A stretch of DNA of 64,000 nt from Flavobacterium frigoritolerans (GTDB taxonomy: Bacteria; Bacteroidota; Bacteroidia; Flavobacteriales; Flavobacteriaceae). The notes beneath the pieces are model-generated. The model saw only the letters and a list, made by a program, of their open reading frames with translations, ran no database searches and had not been told where the DNA came from. Position numbers and translations under genes: made by a program. The DNA lies in NCBI RefSeq assembly GCF_025847275.1, contig NZ_JAOZEV010000002.1, positions 248,001-312,000 on the forward strand, written 5' to 3'. Shown piece by piece: positions 8,723-16,817 of this stretch (positions are counted from its first letter, which is position 1; the number at the start of each line of letters is the position of its first letter).

Positions 8723-8925
8723 CATTTTTAGTTTACTATTTTAAGATCGAAATGTGATACAACCAAAAACACACGTTTTCTAATTTTCTCAACTACAAAT
8801 TCTAAGGCAGATCAAATAAAAAACATCCTACTTAATAAAAACACCTCTAAATTCCGCAAAAAAAAACAGTTCATGAATAGGCTCGTTTGAATCACCAAAT
8901 ACTTCATCAATATTTAAAAACCTTT

Positions 8926-9366
8926 TTACCTCTCAACTTTATTAGCCTTTAAAATATTTAATAATTCATCCATCTTCTTCGAATTCTCCCCAAAATCCGT
9001 TAAATTATTAAAATCTATAGTTAAAGATTTATTGTTATTAAAGTATATCTTTAATCTATCCGCAACACGCCCATCATACACTTTCCAACTTTTAACTTCA
9101 GATAAATTAATTGTTTGATTTTCTATTTTAGTGTATATAGGTTTTTTATCCCACTCAATTACAATTGCATCTTTTTCATTTTGAAAATCAATAACCAATG
9201 TACCTGTAGCCATATATCCTAATAAAATAACAAAAGTGAAATGAAAAATTAATACCCATAAATACGGAAGACCGAATCTTACAATTACCTCGACAAGTAT
9301 CTGTATTAATATAAAAAGCACATACGACAATACTAAAAACGAAGTGCTTAAGGTTTTAATTTTCAT
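8926..9366 (-). CDS. Small membrane protein of unknown function
   Basis: I do not recognise this 146-residue protein. It has two hydrophobic segments (about residues 8-30 and 34-57). A soluble, strand-rich domain follows, with GTLVIDFQNEKDAIVIEWDKKPIYTKI, LSEVKSWKVYDG and LKIYFNNNKSLTIDF. This resembles the membrane-plus-PH-like layout of many small Bacteroidota proteins, but the resemblance is only structural. It lies alone on the minus strand between the propeller gene and the second tRNA-Val. Confidence 0.6.
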   Translation of the reverse strand: MKIKTLSTSFLVLSYVLFILIQILVEVIVRFGLPYLWVLIFHFTFVILLGYMATGTLVIDFQNEKDAIVIEWDKKPIYTKIENQTINLSEVKSWKVYDGRVADRLKIYFNNNKSLTIDFNNLTDFGENSKKMDELLNILKANKVER

Positions 9367-9754
9367 TTATTAATTTAATTTTTATTGTTTTTTTTCGAAC
9401 AGAAATAACCTACCGCACATTTACAAAACGCCTTTTATTCCAACTCGCACTAAAATAACCAAAAATTTCGGATTGTAATACTAATCATCAACTTTTGAAA
9501 ATTAAAACAAGAACATACTCTTATTGCTCTCCTATAAAGATTTTACTCAACCCGCATACAGGAATAGGACTACAAATAGCTCACCTGAAATTATTTTTTC
9601 ATCTCCTATTTCATTAAAACAATACTATGCGTCAAATGGTTGCAAGTACAAATTAAAAATTCATCTTATCAAAATTAAAAAAAATTTAGGATATCCAGAA
9701 AACAATCTTATATTTGCACTCGCAATCACAAAATGATAGCAACCTAGTAAAATA
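9367..9754. other. Intergenic stretch before tRNA-Val copy 2
   Basis: No supported gene. A 70-codon open frame at 9524-9736 has no family features and runs into the tRNA promoter, so I do not call it. The right end carries the copy 2 promoter. Confidence 0.6.
9685..9716 (+). promoter_or_regulatory. Promoter of tRNA-Val copy 2
   Basis: TATATTTG at 9709-9716 is identical in position and context to the copy 1 promoter, including the following stretch to the tRNA. The -33 element here is degraded to TTTAGG (9685-9690) where copy 1 has TTTTGG. Confidence 0.65.
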
Positions 9755-9829
9755 GGGCGATTAGCTCAGCTGGTTCAGAGCACCTCGTTTACACCGAGGG
9801 GGTCGGGGGTTCGAACCCCTCATCGCCCA
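9755..9829 (+). tRNA. tRNA-Val (anticodon TAC), copy 2
   Basis: The mature sequence matches the copy at 7341 base for base as far as can be read. It is followed by CAC instead of CCAC after the discriminator, so the CCA end is not encoded and must be added by the nucleotidyltransferase. It shares its promoter region and terminator type with copy 1, which shows a local duplication. Confidence 0.95.
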
Positions 9830-9830
9830 C

Positions 9831-9861
9831 AAAAAACTCCTTAAAATTAAGGAGTTTTTTT
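9831..9861 (+). terminator. Terminator after tRNA-Val copy 2
   Basis: A 14-bp stem (9831-9844 with 9847-9860) has ACTCC/GGAGT at its centre and ends in a T-run. It stands between tRNA-Val and tRNA-Tyr. Confidence 0.85.
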
Positions 9862-9864
9862 ATG

Positions 9865-9905
9865 GCTTACCGAGTAACGACAGATTTCAAATCTGCTCTA
9901 TCGGA
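9865..9905 (+). repeat. 41-base palindromic element with tRNA-like hairpin
   Basis: GCTTACCGAG to TATCGGA contains CCGA/TCGG arms around a CAGA/TCTG hairpin with a seven-base loop. A diverged copy lies at 21182-21221, again directly after the same terminator type. It may be a relic of the 5' half of a class II tRNA (the CCGAGT part resembles a D-arm), but that is inference. Confidence 0.55.
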
Positions 9906-9908
9906 TAT

Positions 9909-9989
9909 GGGGAGATACTCAAGCGGCCAACGAGGGCAGACTGTAAATCTGCTGTGTGAACTTCGCAGGTTCGAATCCTGCTCTCCCCA
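9909..9989 (+). tRNA. tRNA-Tyr (anticodon GTA)
   Basis: The acceptor arms GGGGAGA/TCTCCCC, an anticodon stem GCAGA/TCTGC around CTGTAAA, a long variable arm and GGTTCGAATCC in the T-arm give a complete class II tRNA-Tyr. The discriminator is A9989; CCA is not encoded. A decayed integrase starts about 250 bases downstream and a partial copy of this tRNA's 3' end with its downstream sequence lies at 16353-16500, so this tRNA probably served as an integration site. Confidence 0.95.
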
Positions 9990-10050
9990 CAAAAGGGAAA
10001 AAGAAGTGAAAAGGCAACTTTGTCAATCTTTTCAAAACCCGAAACATTAA

Positions 10051-10087
10051 AAAAACCTGCAAATCCAAGGATTCGCAGGTTTTTTGT
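10051..10087 (+). terminator. Terminator after tRNA-Tyr
   Basis: AACCTGCAAATCC and GGATTCGCAGGTT form a stem with a two-base AA loop and one mismatch, followed by TTTTTG. A homologous terminator follows the tRNA relic at 16445-16481. Confidence 0.88.
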
Positions 10088-10235
10088 TTTTAAAGCACTT
10101 TTCAATCTTTATAAAAACACTCAAAAATTTAACGACTTGTTTATTTGATGCTACAATTCTACATTTATTAATCTAAAAAGTTGAATTATTTTAGAAAGCA
10201 GCTTTGGGTTGGTTTTCTTTTTGAAAATCCCCCGC

Positions 10236-10520
10236 AATGACAGTAAAATTAGAGCAACCTATCTTAGTATAACTATAGATAGAGTTCCGAAAGAAACATT
10301 CTACCAAACGCAAATGGAATAGCGCCCGCTGGGACCAGAAAATCTAAAGAGCTATCGGTACAAAAGAAGCTGTGAGATCCCTTAATTTTTTTTAGATGCA
10401 CTGATTTTAAAAGTCAATGAATACAAAACAGAGATTATGTTTAGCGGGAAACCAATAACTTCTGAAAAAGTTATGGATTACGTTCTTGGAAAAATTACAC
10501 CAAGAGTGAAGCTACTATAA
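10236..10520 (+). pseudogene. Decayed tyrosine recombinase (integrase) N-terminal part
   Basis: Conceptual translation in three frames recovers the N-terminal arm-binding domain of Bacteroidota integrases. The pieces are IRATYLSITIDRV, then STKRKWNSARWDQK with a stop just after it and RAIGTKEAVRSLN. After a frameshift in the T-run near 10385 comes LDALILKVNEYKTEIMFSG, followed by KPITSEKVMDYVLGK. At least two frameshifts and one in-frame stop are needed, and the catalytic R-H-R-Y domain is absent, so the gene is dead. It lies just downstream of tRNA-Tyr, the usual place for an island integrase. Without translation across frames this stretch looks empty. Confidence 0.75.
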
Positions 10521-10527
10521 TAGATAA

Positions 10528-11355
10528 CTATTGCTCTTCAATCACGATAAAAGTTCCTTCTTTTTGAGTAGTTACTTCTCCAGCTATAAACGTTTTTCTA
10601 CCATCCTCCGGACTTCTAGCCATAAGTGATAATTTTAGACCACTATTTCCCGTATATACATAACAAATAGGATAAGTCCCTACTCCTTTAGGTTCATTGA
10701 GAGAGTTTGACTCTACAGCTCCTAATGTCGACATATAAATCTTTGCTCCATCAATAAGAGGCTCAGAGGGAGTAATTTTAGTCCTTAAATAGGTGGCAAC
10801 TGAACTTGTTCCTATTCCAACAACGGCTGTGATTCTAAAAGATTTCCCTGGGGCTAATTCGATAATAGCTTTATCAATATCATTAAGTTTCACTACATCA
10901 TTATTAATACCTGAAATACTACTCCAAACCACTGGAGTATCAGTGGTTCCTATTAACTGTTCGGTAACTGATCGTTTTATTTGCACTATAGTTTTACCAG
11001 CAGCGACATTTAAATAACGGTCAATTTTATACCATTTTGCTTTTGTAGCATCGTAATAATAATATCCTTTTTCGACTACAAATTCAGTTTTTCTAGTTGT
11101 ATCTTCAGCATTCAAAGGAAAATCTACAAAAACCATAATACCGTCATGACTACTTTGATATATTGGATCTTTAGACTTTAACTCGGTACCTGATATTTTG
11201 GGTATAATTAAACCGTCTGGAATTTCAATATTTAAATTATTTCCTATCTCTAATGCAACTCTTGGACTACGGGTATTCATACCTGTTTTTTGAGCATTAA
11301 TACTCCAAGTAATTAACATTATTAATACATGAATAAATGTATTTTTTATCATCAT
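10528..11355 (-). CDS. Secreted protein of unknown function, member 3 of a paralogous trio
   Basis: This 275-residue protein has a signal peptide ending near SINA-QK. The N-terminal third follows a pattern shared with the next two genes: TGMNTRSPRVALEI, LIIPKISGTEL, then HDGIMVFVDFP and KGYYYYDATKAKWYKI. Similar N-termini occur in many Bacteroidota secreted or surface proteins of fibre-like type. The C-terminal two thirds look beta-rich and end in GTFIVIEEQ, a closing motif also shared by its siblings. No catalytic motif was seen and no function can be named. It is the last gene of a three-gene minus-strand unit, nine bases after its neighbour. Confidence 0.75.
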   Translation of the reverse strand: MMIKNTFIHVLIMLITWSINAQKTGMNTRSPRVALEIGNNLNIEIPDGLIIPKISGTELKSKDPIYQSSHDGIMVFVDFPLNAEDTTRKTEFVVEKGYYYYDATKAKWYKIDRYLNVAAGKTIVQIKRSVTEQLIGTTDTPVVWSSISGINNDVVKLNDIDKAIIELAPGKSFRITAVVGIGTSSVATYLRTKITPSEPLIDGAKIYMSTLGAVESNSLNEPKGVGTYPICYVYTGNSGLKLSLMARSPEDGRKTFIAGEVTTQKEGTFIVIEEQ

Positions 11356-11364
11356 TTTTTTTAT

Positions 11365-12207
11365 TTATAATTCTTCTACTACCAAATAACTTGTGTAAAA
11401 AGGATCATCAGCCTCAGAACCTCCAAGTACAAATCCTCTATTCCCAGCCGAATGCCCGTATACTGGTGCATTTAATTTAATTGTCATTTCCTGATTTACA
11501 GTATTGATTACTGTTGTAGCATAAATAACTCCACCTTCTTGATATGCTTCACTAGTTGTTTCTATATAGCCCCAAGTACTTAACAGCAAGGGTACTGCTG
11601 TATGAGACTCAAATTTTGTTACCACATATCCAGGTTTTGTAGCCGATACAATACTTATCATTGCCGTAACACGAAACAAATGTCCCTTAGGAAAAATTAA
11701 AAGCGAAGGATCATTGGAATCAATTTTTATTTGACTTGACCCAGGTGTTCCTTCGATGGAATTCCAAGGCAAATAATTATTTGCAAAATTCGTATTGTTG
11801 TTATTGCTAGGATAATTAAGTTTAAATGTACCAGTTCTTGATACCTGCGCATAAATCAAATTAGAACTTTCAATTATATTATTATATTTTTTACCTATTG
11901 CCATCCAGGAATTTTGTACCTTATCGTAATAATAATATCCTTTACTATCTACCTGTAAAGTAGTTCCTATAGGATCAGAAGCAGGTTCGGTTACATATAC
12001 AATTACTCCATCGTATTGAGAACTTACATCTGCAGCTAATTCATTACCTGTTATTTTCGGGAAAAGTACTCCAACCACTATATCTGGATTCGATTGCCTG
12101 TTGACCTGTAAAGAAGTCTTCGGAGATTGCACATTAATTCCTGTTTGCGATCTAACACTACTGATTAAAAAAAATAATAAGCCTACTATGATAATTCTTT
12201 TTTTCAT
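11365..12207 (-). CDS. Secreted protein of unknown function, member 2 of a paralogous trio
   Basis: This 280-residue protein has a signal peptide ending near SVRS-QTG. It shares with its siblings TGINVQSPKTSLQV, LFPKITGNELA, YDGVIVYVTEPA and KGYYYYDKVQNSWMAIGKKY, and ends in SYLVVEEL. The C-terminal region is strand-rich and glycine-containing, compatible with a small beta-sandwich head; this is inference. The start lies one base after the stop of the upstream sibling, so the three genes form one transcript. It has no recognised enzymatic motif. Confidence 0.75.
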   Translation of the reverse strand: MKKRIIIVGLLFFLISSVRSQTGINVQSPKTSLQVNRQSNPDIVVGVLFPKITGNELAADVSSQYDGVIVYVTEPASDPIGTTLQVDSKGYYYYDKVQNSWMAIGKKYNNIIESSNLIYAQVSRTGTFKLNYPSNNNNTNFANNYLPWNSIEGTPGSSQIKIDSNDPSLLIFPKGHLFRVTAMISIVSATKPGYVVTKFESHTAVPLLLSTWGYIETTSEAYQEGGVIYATTVINTVNQEMTIKLNAPVYGHSAGNRGFVLGGSEADDPFYTSYLVVEEL

Positions 12208-12208
12208 A

Positions 12209-13051
12209 TTATATCTCTTCTATTATTAAATAACAACCCGCCGTATTATGGGCTGCAGCACCAGCTATATTAGTTCTTACACCATTTTGCCTAGTAGCAT
12301 CTACTTTTATAGTAGATCCCGATATCCCAGTATTTATAAGCATCATTGGTGAAATTGCCCCTCCACCATTAGAAGCTTGATAATTCGATGAACGAGCAAA
12401 TCCAGGACTATTGGAATATACAATCCCTGTGCCACCAGCAACTAATTTAATACTACTGCTCAAGGTAGATGCAGTTTTCTTTTGTGAATCTGTTCCTGTA
12501 CCATATCCAACAGGAATCATTCCTTGAACTTTTATAGTTCTATTAGCTGGTAAAGTGATCTCAGTTTGATTTCCACTTATAATTATAAGATTATTATTTG
12601 GACCTTCTTTTATCCCATCCCATATAATACTTTCGACATTACTACCCATTAATCTGGTGCTTTTTCTATTAACAACTACAAATATTTTATCGTCGCTAAT
12701 AGCTGCCTTACCACTAAAAGTAGGAATCCATTGTTGTTTAGGAGTATTATGATAAACATACATCCCACGTTTAGTAACATCTTTTGTCTTTGAAGTAACT
12801 TTACTTTCAGAAACTGCCTCGGTAACAAAAATCATCGTACCATCCTGGTCTTTTCCATATTTTGAGTCTTTATTGGCTAAATCATTCCCTGTAATACTTG
12901 GTAACATAACACCATTCTCTGGAGATACATTGTTCCCTGCAACGATTTGTAATGTTACATTTGATGTTTGTAAATTAACACCTGTTTGAGCAAACATCGT
13001 AGTTGTTATTTGAAACAGGAAAACACAAAATAAAATACATGTTTTTTTCAT
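12209..13051 (-). CDS. Secreted protein of unknown function, member 1 of a paralogous trio
   Basis: This 280-residue protein has a signal peptide ending near TMFA-QTG. The N-terminal domain repeats the trio pattern (TGVNLQTSNVTLQI, VMLPSITGNDLANKDSKYG, DGTMIFVTEAV, KRGMYVYHNTPKQQWIP). The C-terminus ends CYLIIEEI. It is the first gene of the three-gene unit, so its upstream region (13052-13658, with repeated TTCTAG motifs) should carry the promoter. The two AraC regulators upstream on the same strand are candidate controllers. The three proteins may assemble together, but nothing in the sequence proves it. Confidence 0.75.
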   Translation of the reverse strand: MKKTCILFCVFLFQITTTMFAQTGVNLQTSNVTLQIVAGNNVSPENGVMLPSITGNDLANKDSKYGKDQDGTMIFVTEAVSESKVTSKTKDVTKRGMYVYHNTPKQQWIPTFSGKAAISDDKIFVVVNRKSTRLMGSNVESIIWDGIKEGPNNNLIIISGNQTEITLPANRTIKVQGMIPVGYGTGTDSQKKTASTLSSSIKLVAGGTGIVYSNSPGFARSSNYQASNGGGAISPMMLINTGISGSTIKVDATRQNGVRTNIAGAAAHNTAGCYLIIEEI

Positions 13052-13658
13052 ATCTAAGTAAAATTATTAGTAACTAATGCATTTGCTTTCATAATGACTA
13101 TTCCATTGCTTATTCTGTCAATGGTCGTAACCTAACTTTATTATAGTTCTAGGTTCTCTTGTCGTAATTATGGTATCGTCCATATTGAGAATGTCATTAC
13201 CAGCATTAAAACATTAGCTTTTATTATTAATATTATGTTTAAGTAAATAATTTCTAGTTCATTTAAGATTTCTAGCCTATTACTAGAATAGTACTTTATT
13301 TTTTATGACTATTATTTTAATAATCCCTACTAGCTCGTGTTTTCTAGTTAAAATTACATTTATAAGCATATCATTTTCTAGCTATCATTTATGTTTAAAA
13401 ATCAGCTCTGTTCTCCTTATAACTTGTAATGTTACCGATAGCTATCTCAGATTTTTTAGGGAAAAATTCTTAAAAAAGATATTGTAAAAATATAAAGCAA
13501 TGGCATTTTTGAACTACCACATACAGCCATAAAAGGAGCATTAAAAGTCACACCCGACTACAGGATTTACTGATTATAATAATTTTTGCAAAAAAAATCC
13601 CGATTTACATACTGTAATCGGGAAAATATTTAAATCCTAAATAATCAATTTAGCTAAG
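13052..13658. other. Long regulatory-looking gap upstream of the secreted trio
   Basis: No supported gene in 607 bases. The segment carries TTCTAG at 13147, 13252, 13270, 13341 and 13375 and the reverse form CTAGAA at 13283, more often than expected by eye even in AT-rich DNA. Its right end holds the terminator of the AraC gene at 13659. It may contain binding sites for the neighbouring AraC proteins. Confidence 0.45.
13589..13622 (-). terminator. Terminator after the AraC-type gene at 13659
   Basis: On the minus strand, CCCGATT (complement of 13616-13622) pairs with AATCGGG (complement of 13599-13605) and is followed by a run of T. Confidence 0.85.
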
Positions 13659-14648
13659 CTATACAATTACGGTTTTAGGCAAAACACCATAATAATCTTT
13701 GTAAATAGAAGAAAAATAAGCTGTCTTTTTATAGCCTAACTCAAAAGCAACATCACTAATTAATTTAAACTTACCGCTTTCTAACAATTCTTTTGCAAGT
13801 AATAATTTTTCATTTTTAAAAAATAATGCCGGACTTATTCCGAATATGTCATTATATAGATTTTTATATTTTGCAGAAGACATATTGGCAATACTTGCAA
13901 GAAAATCTATTCCCGGAAAAGGAATAGAAAGATTGGATAATAAATGCTGCTGGCTAAGCATAATGGCATCTATATCTTTCTCTAGGTGCGTTCCCATATT
14001 GGGTATGTTGATGCTTAACCTTTCTATTAAATAACTTAACAAATTGAAAGCAGCTCCTTTTAATAAAAATTCATAATTGTGATTTCTAATACTTTGTTGC
14101 TTTAAACTATGTAACACCACTTTACTTCGACTATCGATATGACCATAAAAGAACATTTTCTTTTTTTTAACATCAAAAACATCTTTAAAATCTTTCTCAA
14201 ATTCCGCATCACTAAAAAATGTTTTCATATACGATTTACGAATAAACAATCTTAAGGCAAAAAAGCGTTCCCCAACAATCGACAGATAAGTACTTCTGAT
14301 TTTATTATCTACAATAGCAAAATTTAATTTAGACTTATATCCTGTTTTATGATTTACATCGGCTACAGTATGTTTACTAAAGCTTTCGCTCAAGTCATAA
14401 TATACAATCCAGAAATCATCTTCAGATGGCATTCGCGTAATCCGAATGGGTATGTTTAAAACAGAATCGATAATAACCACCGATACATCGGGAAGGATTT
14501 CTAAAAAACAACTAGAACCACTAACTGTTTCTCTAGTAAAATACATATTTTTATCTTCTATTTTACCTCCTAAATCATCGACAAATTTTTGTCGCCATTC
14601 GGGCGTTAAAGAATAAATATGTTTAAATTCTGGAGTTGATTCGATCAT
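13659..14648 (-). CDS. AraC-family transcriptional regulator (downstream of a pair)
   Basis: The protein has 329 residues from the ATG at 14648; an upstream ATG at 14702 would overlap the preceding gene and adds residues with no counterpart in the paralogue, so I prefer the shorter form. The last 100 residues form the AraC double helix-turn-helix: MSSAKYKNLYNDIFGISPALFF, then KLLLAKELLESGKFKLISDVA, FELGYKKTAYFSSIYKDYYG. The N-terminal 220 residues are a sensor part of unknown ligand, with no membrane helix, so the protein is cytosolic. It follows its paralogue by seven bases and ends in a strong terminator, so the pair is one transcript. Control of the adjacent secreted trio is a guess from position. 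Confidence 0.83.
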   Translation of the reverse strand: MIESTPEFKHIYSLTPEWRQKFVDDLGGKIEDKNMYFTRETVSGSSCFLEILPDVSVVIIDSVLNIPIRITRMPSEDDFWIVYYDLSESFSKHTVADVNHKTGYKSKLNFAIVDNKIRSTYLSIVGERFFALRLFIRKSYMKTFFSDAEFEKDFKDVFDVKKKKMFFYGHIDSRSKVVLHSLKQQSIRNHNYEFLLKGAAFNLLSYLIERLSINIPNMGTHLEKDIDAIMLSQQHLLSNLSIPFPGIDFLASIANMSSAKYKNLYNDIFGISPALFFKNEKLLLAKELLESGKFKLISDVAFELGYKKTAYFSSIYKDYYGVLPKTVIV

Positions 14649-14655
14649 AAGTAGG

Positions 14656-15636
14656 TTATAATAAATTTTGATATTCTTTAGGGGAAATTCCGTACATATC
14701 ATTAAAGCGTTTTGCTAAATGAGAAATACTGACATAATTTAATTTATCTGACACTTCGCTTACTGTATATTGTCCGGTTTCTAATAATTCTTTGGCTCGT
14801 TTCAATTTATTGCTGTAAAAAAAAGAACCTGGGCTTAATCCGGAAATTTTAGTAAATATTTTTTTGTATTTAGAAGTTGACATAAATACTTGTTCTGCCA
14901 AAAAATCTACCCCTGGAAAAGCGCCATCGATAGATTCTAACAACATCGCTTTGGAAGCAATAATACTTTTTACATCCTCTCCCATTACTTTACTAATGAT
15001 GATTTTTTTTGTTACTAATTGATTCAGATAATTACCAATTAGATTATACACAAGTCCTCTAAAATAGAATTCGAATAAAGGACTATCATAAGCTCTTTTT
15101 CTAAAATCATTTATCAAAATTGAACTCTCTATATTCATCCGATCCATACAGATAATCGTATTCTTTTCGGCATTAAAAACATCTTTTGGTAAAGATTTTA
15201 ATTTTGGGATTTTGTGCATATATTCTTTTAATGCCGTTTTATCAATAAATATACATACAACATAGGTACCTGTTCCTTTATCTACAATATAATCCAAATC
15301 TAACTCACTATCAACAATTGATAAATTATAATCTTGTTTTCCTATTAATGTAGATTCATCATTGATAATAAAATTAACTTCATGATTCAGAATATAAAAA
15401 TACACTCCTATAAAATGGCCAACATCATTTCGATATTCTAATAAAGCTTTCTCTTTATAAGTAACATCTATTAACATCGCTGATATTCTGCTATCCAAAA
15501 ACGAAATAAAATGAGTGCCAGAATATAATGCATTATTACCTTTAATGAAATTTCCATCAATTGTACCGCCCATGGCTTCTGCTAATACGTCAATCCAGTT
15601 TAATTTTGTACCGTAACGATGCGTTATTGTTTTCAT
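14656..15636 (-). CDS. AraC-family transcriptional regulator (upstream of a pair)
   Basis: This 326-residue protein is a paralogue of the next gene, with the same layout: an N-terminal domain of about 225 residues without a recognised fold and a C-terminal AraC DNA-binding domain. That domain shows MSTSKYKKIFTKISGLSPGSFF, KRAKELLETGQYTVSEVSDKL and HLAKRFNDMYGISPKEYQNLL, the usual family signature. Two closely related regulators in one transcript are unusual; they could form heterodimers or respond to different signals. It is the first gene of the pair, and the 1.2-kb gap upstream may hold its promoter. Confidence 0.83.
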   Translation of the reverse strand: MKTITHRYGTKLNWIDVLAEAMGGTIDGNFIKGNNALYSGTHFISFLDSRISAMLIDVTYKEKALLEYRNDVGHFIGVYFYILNHEVNFIINDESTLIGKQDYNLSIVDSELDLDYIVDKGTGTYVVCIFIDKTALKEYMHKIPKLKSLPKDVFNAEKNTIICMDRMNIESSILINDFRKRAYDSPLFEFYFRGLVYNLIGNYLNQLVTKKIIISKVMGEDVKSIIASKAMLLESIDGAFPGVDFLAEQVFMSTSKYKKIFTKISGLSPGSFFYSNKLKRAKELLETGQYTVSEVSDKLNYVSISHLAKRFNDMYGISPKEYQNLL

Positions 15637-16352
15637 AGTGAGAGTTTAATATAAAAGTAATCGTAATCAATTATTTTAAAAAAAAGCTACAACGCATTTG
15701 TTATTATACTCTGTTTTAGAAAAGTAAATACTATATCAATACTTAAAATTTCATTAAACAAAAACGAAATGTAGTCTTTGGAATCATTACAAAATCACAA
15801 ACCAAAACATAAATAACAATAATTCAAAACTTTTTACTAATAAAATTTTATTTTTTTACTGTTTTTTCTTTCAAAAGACACTGTCCCATTTTTATAGTTT
15901 CGTAACATACAATTACAAAACACATAACTAATACAAGATAAATCATTGTCTCTATTTATTATTGTTTTTGTCTACTGTAAACTATAATTAAAACATAATG
16001 AAGCTCTTAAGGCTTGCAATGAATTTAGAATTTCAAAGCTAAACAACTCCTATAAATCAATACATTAAAAGAAACACAATAAGATTCAATTTTGAAATAA
16101 TGCAAAAATTATTATTATGCTGGGATTTCAAGTTATTGATAAAAATAATTTAATAATTGCAAAGAATAATTCCAAATAAAAACAATTATGCATCAAATAA
16201 AATTACATGTTTTTGCAAATAGTAATTATAACACTTATCAAAACAACACAAACAATTAAAAATGAATAAATTAAAGCTTAAAAATTGATTACTTAAATTT
16301 TTGTGGCAACATCCTGTCACAGTACCTTTTCAAAATTGACAAATGTAGCATA

Positions 16353-16500
16353 AGCAGGCTCTGGCGAGCTTAGGTTCGAATCCGGCTCCCCAAAAAAGAA
16401 AAAAAAGAGGCAACTTTCTCTATCTTTTCAATATCCGGAACATTAAAAAACCTGTAAATCGAAAGATTCACAGGTTTTTTGTTTTATAGCACTTTACCAT
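16353..16500 (+). pseudogene. Relic of a tRNA 3' end with its downstream flank (tRNA-Tyr-like)
   Basis: GGTTCGAATCC followed by GGCTCCCCA at 16373-16391 is a T-arm and acceptor end. The next 100 bases match the flank of the intact tRNA-Tyr: GGCAACTTT, ATCTTTTCAA, ACATTAAAAAACCTG and the hairpin. The 5' half of the tRNA is missing, so it cannot function. It could be the far attachment site of an element inserted at tRNA-Tyr, or a leftover of a tandem duplication of that locus. The homology extends well past the tRNA end. Confidence 0.75.
16445..16481 (+). terminator. Terminator in the tRNA relic
   Basis: CCTGTAAATC, a GAAA loop and GATTCACAGG form a hairpin with one mismatch, followed by a T-run; it is the diverged copy of the tRNA-Tyr terminator. 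Confidence 0.75.
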
Positions 16501-16817
16501 CTTGCGAGCACAAATTTCAAATTCTATGCTATTGGGATATTTCTAGAAAATATACAATTTACAACAACATAAAAAAATTGCACAAAGTCTGATACATTAA
16601 CACGACTTTTCATCAGGAACTCTTCGGTGAGCTAGGGTTATTTTTTATACAAATTAATAAATCATTTTAGTTAATCATTTCTTAATCCATTAAGAAAGTC
16701 ATTAGTATTAACATAATTTCGTCCTATCAATTAGTATGAAATAGCCTATGTTTTAAAAATAACTAATTACCATGATATCCTAAAGCAAATCATAAAAACA
16801 ACTTTTATATTAAAAAA

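Larger units (their letters stand above)
15637..16817. other. Long AT-rich gap with a tRNA relic
   Basis: No intact gene was seen in about 1.2 kb. The only recognisable content is the decayed tRNA 3' end and terminator at 16353-16500. The rest is very AT-rich with many stops in all frames and looks like degraded accessory DNA. Confidence 0.6.

Noticed and set aside
9524..9736. 70-codon plus-strand open frame before tRNA-Val copy 2
   Set aside because: It has no family features, runs into the tRNA promoter and its end is the conserved promoter sequence itself.
9862..10105. Open frames on both strands across tRNA-Tyr
   Set aside because: They read through the tRNA gene and its terminator, so they are not protein-coding.
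13305..13487. 60-codon open frame in the gap upstream of the secreted trio
   Set aside because: No start context, no recognisable protein features and it overlaps the repeated TTCTAG motifs; treated as noncoding.
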